A DNA stretch of 64,000 nucleotides from Sphingomonas sp. M1-B02 (lineage in GTDB: Bacteria; Pseudomonadota; Alphaproteobacteria; Sphingomonadales; Sphingomonadaceae), in NCBI RefSeq assembly GCF_026167525.1, contig NZ_CP110679.1, positions 1,116,001 through 1,180,000 of the forward strand, in the 5' to 3' direction. The stretch's first letter is position 1. Every line of letters starts with the position of its first letter. The notes under the pieces were generated by a model that was not told where the DNA came from, did no database searches, and worked only from the letters and a program-made list of their open reading frames with translations. Position numbers and translations under genes: made by a program. Positions 59,561 through 64,000 of this stretch are shown here, piece by piece.

Positions 59561-59626
59561 GGTACTGACCCAAAGCCGGTCGTTTAGTGAGATCTGAGCG
59601 CTTCCCCACTTTGGTCGTACATTCAG
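59561..59626. repeat. Direct repeat copy 1
   Basis: 66-base segment with GGTAC, then ACCCAAAGCCGGTCGTT and ending GGTCGTACATTCAG. It recurs at 62991-63055 with one indel and about four substitutions. It lies in the otherwise empty 59464-59924 region, upstream of the cyclase gene. Probably a dispersed intergenic repeat. Confidence 0.7.
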
Positions 59627-59924
59627 AGCCACTCGCTGCTTGATGTCAGCGGCATCGCCGTCGCGCCGCCACGTGAACACGGTGCTCATTTGGCTGCTTA
59701 CCGTATTTCGGACGCACCCAGAGTATCCCGGTTAGAGGCTGTCGCATGGCGGGCTACTTTCTCGACATGGGTCGAGTTTCGGGATCCAGTGGCCTGTCAC
59801 GACTGATATGGTTTTGCGCAACATAGCGTGAGAATCGCCCGCTTCTTCGCGCCGGCAATCTACGGGCTTGAACCCGCATCACTTGTTAACGGCACCCGGC
59901 TAGGCCCTGAAGAAGAGGCCTTAA

Positions 59925-61061
59925 ATGTTCGATCGCTCGAAACCGCTGTCAGAAGGCACCTATATCGTGGCCGTGCGCTCGCTCTATGCGACGCTCACGC
60001 CAAGCGTTATCATGGCGGTGGCCTTCGTAGGCGTCGGCACCCTTGTGGCGTTCGAAACCTCGGACCTACTCCTCACGCTGCTGATCGCGGCCGGCGCCGT
60101 TTCTGTCGTTGCACGGCTTGCGGTGTTGCTCCGCCATCGCACGACTGCGGGCGGCCCGGCATTCAATCTCTCCGTCGCACGTCACGTCGAGCGGCTATTC
60201 GCAATCCCGTACCTGGCATTCGCTACCGCTTTCGGGGCCTTCAGCGCGCGCGCGTTTCAAGTCGCAACCCCCGAATCGCACATGCTCGTGATCGGGCTGG
60301 TCTTCGGCTATGCCGCGGGCGTCGCCGCAGGTATCTACCTACGCCCATGGATCGCCCTGCCAAGCATCTCAGTGGCGGTGATCCCGACTGGCGCGATAGC
60401 ACTGGCCACTCCCGACCCGACTTACTTCGCAACCGGCGCGCTGCTGCTCCTGTTTCTCGCCGGCGGCATTCACAGCATGATGCGCAACTACCGCTCGGCC
60501 ACCATGGAGATTACCGCGCGCGCAGCTTTCGCGACGCTCGCGCGTGTCGATGCGCTGACGGGGCTCAAAAACCGTCTGTCGCTGCGCGAAGCGTACGAAC
60601 TAGCTTTCGACCGCACCGGACGTGATGGGCTGCTGGTAATACATTGCCTTGATCTCGACCGGTTCAAGGCAGTCAACGATACCTATGGCCATCCCGTGGG
60701 CGACGCGCTGCTTAAAGCGGTATCCGACCGGCTGCGCTGCATATTGCGCGGGGGCGATGTGGCGGCCCGCGTCGGTGGAGACGAGTTCGTTGTTCTACAG
60801 GCGGGAGCTCAGCACCCGGGCGAGGCCGACCTGCTTGCGCGCCGCATCGCCCGCGCGGTCGCCGAGCCCTATTCGATTCTCGGGCACCCAATCTCGATCA
60901 GCACCAGCGTAGGTTACGCCGTTCATCCGCAGCACGGTCACGATCTCGACGAGCTCATCGTGCGAGCCGACAAAGCGCTGATCCGCATCAAGCGCGCAGG
61001 CGGGGGCGTGGCACCCTACGACCCCAACGCTTCTCGCCCGGCGCTACCCCTCTCGGCCTAG
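59925..61061 (+). CDS. Membrane-bound diguanylate cyclase (GGDEF)
   Basis: Makes cyclic di-GMP from two GTP (378 aa). Residues 1 to about 190 form some six hydrophobic spans with no recognised sensor domain. The GGDEF domain (about 205-370) has DALTGLKNRLSLREAYE, CLDLDRFKAVNDTYGHPVGDALL with the metal Asp, and ARVGGDEFVVL with an intact active site. The inhibitory I-site RxxD is present as RGGD exactly five residues before GGDEF, so product inhibition is expected. No EAL domain. It stands alone, with a tail PNASRPALPLSA. Confidence 0.93.
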   Translation: MFDRSKPLSEGTYIVAVRSLYATLTPSVIMAVAFVGVGTLVAFETSDLLLTLLIAAGAVSVVARLAVLLRHRTTAGGPAFNLSVARHVERLFAIPYLAFATAFGAFSARAFQVATPESHMLVIGLVFGYAAGVAAGIYLRPWIALPSISVAVIPTGAIALATPDPTYFATGALLLLFLAGGIHSMMRNYRSATMEITARAAFATLARVDALTGLKNRLSLREAYELAFDRTGRDGLLVIHCLDLDRFKAVNDTYGHPVGDALLKAVSDRLRCILRGGDVAARVGGDEFVVLQAGAQHPGEADLLARRIARAVAEPYSILGHPISISTSVGYAVHPQHGHDLDELIVRADKALIRIKRAGGGVAPYDPNASRPALPLSA

Positions 61062-61624
61062 AACCACATACGACACGCGGTTTATCGTCTAATCTCGTTC
61101 TGATTAAACCGGGCAGGCAAAAGTGGGATGGTCCGTTGAGATTCACCCAGTCGTAGTCGGAAATCAGCATACAATAATACCCGACTTACATGACTCGTAG
61201 TACGCGATCGACGGTCGCGCGTGGCTAATCCACGGTAGATCCCGATGGAAGAGATCGTCACTCATGGACGCGCCCCAAAACTGGAAGCTGACCCACATTG
61301 GATCTCCTCGTCCTTCGGAAGCGAACGGCTGTTTGGAAGCCGATTTTCGACCGGCCGCTTTGGAGTGGCGGTATGCGGGAAGCGGACCTTCGTTCATTAC
61401 CTGTTGAGGGCGCGAAGGACCCAGACCCGGACATTCGAGGCCGGTCTGCCGCTCCCCAACTCCGGCCGTTCGTTCATCTTGGTAGTGTGTATCTACACAA
61501 AGCGGATTACGATAGTTATCGGCGCGGGCCATTCAGTTTCCCACAAACGACAGGTAGGTCATGCGCTTCCCTTGCGCCTAGCCGGCGCAGCGGTTCCGTG
61601 CACAGGACGCCCTTCACGCGCTTG
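61062..61624. other. Intergenic stretch with a possible hairpin
   Basis: About 560 bases without a supported gene. CGGTTTA (61078-61084) pairs with TAAACCG (61105-61111) around a 20-base loop just after the cyclase stop, a weak terminator candidate. Frames of 120-127 codons occur on both strands but overlap each other and look random. Confidence 0.4.
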
Positions 61625-62920
61625 TTAGTAGACAAAGTCGGAACCGCCGAAATCCATGCCCCTTCCAGCTCGTAACGCCTGCCGGGTCTCCGTTCTCAAC
61701 TGCGAATAGCAATCAACTAGGAACGCCGTTTGGGCAGCATCCAGCGCGGGCTCGCCGACATGGAACTCGGCAAGATCCTCTCCGGTCATAACCAGCGGTC
61801 CCGGCATCGACGACGCCGGGGTGGTTATGGCCATCCGGTCGAAATCGGGTCTGCCGAGCTTCGCCAAGCCGACTTCGGCGAGCCGCTCTCTTGTCTCTCG
61901 TAGCCGGACATCAATCAGTTCGGGCTTCCGCTTAGCTTCGAAGTGCCTTCTTGCGGCCGCATAGAGTTCTTCAATCGGGCGCAGACCGGCCCGCGCCAGG
62001 GTGGCGGCGATAGCATGTTCCCCAACGAAGTCCGTCGCGAGGCCGCGCATGTGGAAGAGCAGCGTCGCGTAGGCGTATCCGCGATCACGGCGCACGCCAA
62101 AGGCGCGCTGCCTCTGCCGCCCCATCTCGCGCACAAAGCCGTCCGCCGGTCGCAGTCGGCTGAAGGAGGTCCCGGTGAGGGTGAGAGCGAGGCTGGCCAC
62201 CTTGAAGCCCGCGTCGAGCATCGCGGCGAGATCCTCCTGCCCGAGCGCCCTGGCTGCCACGTGGGCACCTACTGAGTAGGTGGTCAATTCTGGATCATAG
62301 ATCGCCGACAGCAGTTCGCGTGACCGCAGGCGCTCCTCTACGACCGCCTCCGCAGCCGGCAGGCGCGCTAAGCTGCGCGCCAGCGGGCCCATCTCGCAGC
62401 CGATTGCGCGCAATTCCAGCAGCGACCCGACCGTGAGCGGCTGACGGGCGACGTGGACGTTCCCCTTGTCGAAACGCACGAACAAGATTGGGTCCGTCTC
62501 GTCGGCAACTCCGTCCGGGCGAATCCGTGTGCCCGTGCTGAATGACATCCTCCAGCGGTCGCCGGCGCTGCCCGCGGGGGCACCCTGCATCACGTACTTG
62601 TAGTAGCTCGGAAAAAGGATCGATCGGTCGGCGTCGAAGAGCCGCAGGAGTTGAGGGTATGCGAGTTCTGCGGTGGGGCGGTGCAGCATTGCGTCGTAGG
62701 CGCGGAAGAGTAGGTCGAGATAGTCCTGTCCCCAGACGGTCCCGACTAGATCGTCAAAATGTCTAAGCTCGTGTGCATGTATCCGGGCGACGCCTCCGTC
62801 GTCACGCCCAGCAAGCGAGATTTCCAGACCCGCCTTGCTGGTCGTCGGAAGTTCCAAGACTAGCGTGTGTGGGTCTAAGCTGCCGAGTGTGCTGGTTTGG
62901 GGCAAGACGGGAAGTGGCAT
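61625..62920 (-). CDS. Unknown protein with an HExxH motif (putative metalloprotein)
   Basis: 431-residue soluble protein from the ATG at 62920; the frame stays open to 63037, but the extra part overlaps a repeat. I do not recognise the family. Near residue 50 it has RIHAHELRHFDDLVGTVWG; HELRH fits the zincin HExxH zinc motif and is followed by an Asp-rich turn. Further on it is mostly helical (PLARSLARLPAAEAVVEERL, AHVAARALGQEDLAAMLDAG). No signal peptide. A hidden metallopeptidase or a peptidase-like phage/toxin protein are options. No operon partner. Start is weakly supported by ribosome site. Confidence 0.7.
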   Translation of the reverse strand: MPLPVLPQTSTLGSLDPHTLVLELPTTSKAGLEISLAGRDDGGVARIHAHELRHFDDLVGTVWGQDYLDLLFRAYDAMLHRPTAELAYPQLLRLFDADRSILFPSYYKYVMQGAPAGSAGDRWRMSFSTGTRIRPDGVADETDPILFVRFDKGNVHVARQPLTVGSLLELRAIGCEMGPLARSLARLPAAEAVVEERLRSRELLSAIYDPELTTYSVGAHVAARALGQEDLAAMLDAGFKVASLALTLTGTSFSRLRPADGFVREMGRQRQRAFGVRRDRGYAYATLLFHMRGLATDFVGEHAIAATLARAGLRPIEELYAAARRHFEAKRKPELIDVRLRETRERLAEVGLAKLGRPDFDRMAITTPASSMPGPLVMTGEDLAEFHVGEPALDAAQTAFLVDCYSQLRTETRQALRAGRGMDFGGSDFVY

Positions 62921-62990
62921 GGCAAACAATCTTAATGACTGTTGGCGAAAGGACAACGGCGTCGCAGCCTCGTGTTGGCGACGTGCCGGA

Positions 62991-63055
62991 GGTACGACCC
63001 AAAGCCGGTCGTTCAATGAGATCTGAGCGCTTCCCAACTTCGGTCGTACATTCAG
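62991..63055. repeat. Direct repeat copy 2
   Basis: Second copy of the segment at 59561-59626, same orientation, ending GGTCGTACATTCAG. It lies between the HExxH gene and the glutathione S-transferase gene. The two copies bracket 3.4 kb with the cyclase and the HExxH gene. Confidence 0.7.
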
Positions 63056-63105
63056 CTAGCACCCGTGGCAGCTTGAGCCACTGGTTAGCGACCATCCTAG
63101 CCAGC

Positions 63106-63768
63106 CTACGCTGCCATGCCTTCATGCGAGCGGTTGAAGGCGCGCTTGTACGCTTCGCGGTTCGTGGTGCGGGCAAGGTAAGCCTGTTCTGCGTCGCCGA
63201 GGGCGAACCCAGCGCGGTTTGCGCCGAGTTTCAGTGCGTAGGTTACGGAGATGTCAGCGGCGGTGAACCTATCGCCGGCCATGTAGGGTGCTCCTGCGAG
63301 CTGCCGCCTGACGAGCAGCAGCCGTCGTTCGACGCACTCGCGCGCCCAGCGGGCACCCCAGTTGTCCCGTTCCGTCTCGGGCGCGATGAAGCCGCTCACC
63401 AGCGGCACCATGATCAAAGTTGCAAGGCCCGCTTCGCCCATGTGGAGGAACTGCTGGTACGTTGGAAAAGAGGGGTCGTTGGGCCCCGGCTGAAGCGGCG
63501 TGGGCCCATAGCGGCCCATCAGATACTCCATAATCGCCACGGACTCGACCATGGTGACGTCGCCGTCCTGGATCGCGGGCAGGAAATTGCCGGGATTGAC
63601 GGCGAGCCACGTCGGATCGCTCTTCGCGGCCAGCATGTCCACCTGCCGCAAGCGGTAGGGCAGGCCCATTTCCTCCAAGACCCAGACGACCCGGATTGAG
63701 CGCGAAGTCTGTCCGCCCCAGACCGTGATCATCGTCTTAGGTTTTCCCATGCGGAAGTGGCCCGCCAT
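63106..63768 (-). CDS. Glutathione S-transferase family protein
   Basis: 220-residue GST. The thioredoxin-like N-terminal domain has ITVWGGQTSRSIRVVWVLEEMGLPYRLRQVD and VNPGNFLPAIQDGDVTMVESVAIMEYL with the cis-Pro and the glutathione-binding ES pair. The helical C-terminal domain has YMAGDRFTAADISVTYALKL, with the N-capping box. Ser in TSRS is the candidate glutathione-activating residue. The first ATG follows the stop of the upstream gene directly (63768), so they are coupled; an ATG six codons later is the alternative. Detoxification role is general for the family. Confidence 0.92.
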   Translation of the reverse strand: MAGHFRMGKPKTMITVWGGQTSRSIRVVWVLEEMGLPYRLRQVDMLAAKSDPTWLAVNPGNFLPAIQDGDVTMVESVAIMEYLMGRYGPTPLQPGPNDPSFPTYQQFLHMGEAGLATLIMVPLVSGFIAPETERDNWGARWARECVERRLLLVRRQLAGAPYMAGDRFTAADISVTYALKLGANRAGFALGDAEQAYLARTTNREAYKRAFNRSHEGMAA

Positions 63769-64000
63769 TCAGTAGCTCAGCTTGGGATACCAATCCGGAT
63801 CCCGTCCTTCTGGTGTGAGGTCCAGCACATTCCACAAGGGCGCGAGATCCGGCGCGCCGCGCGGGTCCTGCCCGGGGTCGGCCATTGTTCCGCTCATCTC
63901 CCCAGCCCAGAAGAGCCTGACCTGTGCGCGTTCGCGCCGGTAAACGACCAATGCGGGATACTCGTCGCCCTCGGGAGTCAGCGCGCCGATGTCGCGGGCA
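63769..64000 (-). CDS. 3' end of a DUF899-type thioredoxin-like gene, cut by the window edge
   Basis: The frame is open to the end of the window and codes for at least 76 residues, so the gene begins outside. The end reads PDLAPLWNVLDLTPEGRDPD and WYPKLSY, which is the typical C-terminus of DUF899 proteins (predicted thioredoxin-like oxidoreductases). It is upstream of and coupled to the glutathione S-transferase gene, which fits a shared redox or detoxification role. A TTG at 63951 is not a likely start. Confidence 0.7.
   Translation of the reverse strand, partial: ARDIGALTPEGDEYPALVVYRRERAQVRLFWAGEMSGTMADPGQDPRGAPDLAPLWNVLDLTPEGRDPDWYPKLSY

Noticed and set aside
61164..61675. Overlapping frames of 122-127 codons on both strands between the cyclase and HExxH genes
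   Set aside because: They overlap each other on both strands without start signals or recognisable content.
1..64000. CRISPR arrays, tRNA or rRNA genes, insertion sequences with terminal repeats, riboswitches
   Set aside because: None was seen on reading the window; repeats present are two-copy or palindromic intergenic elements only.

Overview
The window reads as chromosomal DNA of a sphingomonad alphaproteobacterium (Sphingomonas / Novosphingobium / Sphingobium type). The reasons are high GC, two sphingomonad-style palindromic intergenic elements (1381-1487, 2923-3004), plentiful TonB-dependent receptors, and small proteins that look typical of this group. This assignment is inference from content; no rRNA or tRNA gene is present. 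About 48 genes are supported. Long open frames opposite real genes are common because of the high GC.

Left end (189-8963): a periplasmic M19 dipeptidase, then an RND tripartite efflux operon on the minus strand. Its order is a small AhpD-fold protein, membrane fusion protein, HAE1-type pump and NodT-type outer membrane channel. A TetR regulator lies upstream, and two matching ATAC-N6-GTAT palindromes sit between regulator and operon. Region 9.1-11.5 kb holds a FadR-type GntR regulator with its own palindrome, two small proteins and an unrecognised HTH protein.

Centre (11.9-56.1 kb): a roughly 44-kb catabolic island. It contains two TonB receptors, three paralogous MFS carriers, two Baeyer-Villiger-type flavin monooxygenases, six short-chain dehydrogenases, four acyl-CoA dehydrogenase-family proteins, two class III CoA-transferases, an acyl-CoA synthetase, an APH-type kinase, an HMG-CoA-lyase-family enzyme and two crotonases. 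It also has a MaoC hydratase, a thiolase, a Cys-less HMG-CoA-synthase-fold/DUF35 fusion, a ThDP lyase, an aldehyde dehydrogenase, E1alpha/E1beta with a free lipoyl domain, a cytoplasmic molybdoenzyme, and mobA for its cofactor. The logical sequence is TonB uptake, Baeyer-Villiger oxygenation of a (cyclic) ketone, CoA activation, and beta-oxidation with an aldolytic and possibly a 4-phosphohydroxyacyl-CoA step. The substrate is not evident; an alicyclic or terpenoid-like carbonyl compound is my best inference. No ring-cleaving dioxygenase is present.

The strongest observation is a repeated palindrome, ATTGCATGCAAT or close variants. It occurs in every divergent or leading promoter region of the island: 16.1-16.3, 19.7, 25.6, 30.8, 32.3, 41.8-41.9, 44.0 and 53.9 kb, usually as pairs. 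The only regulator inside the island is a GntR/FCD protein (36515-37177), at the end of the operon that starts at 41756. I propose it controls the whole island, including itself.

Right end (56.1-64 kb): a DUF3489 / DUF2924 / large serine recombinase cassette, a small sphingomonad protein, a membrane-bound diguanylate cyclase, a protein with an HExxH motif, a glutathione S-transferase and the 3' end of a DUF899-type gene cut by the window edge. Two copies of a ~65-bp direct repeat (59561, 62991) flank the cyclase and the HExxH gene.
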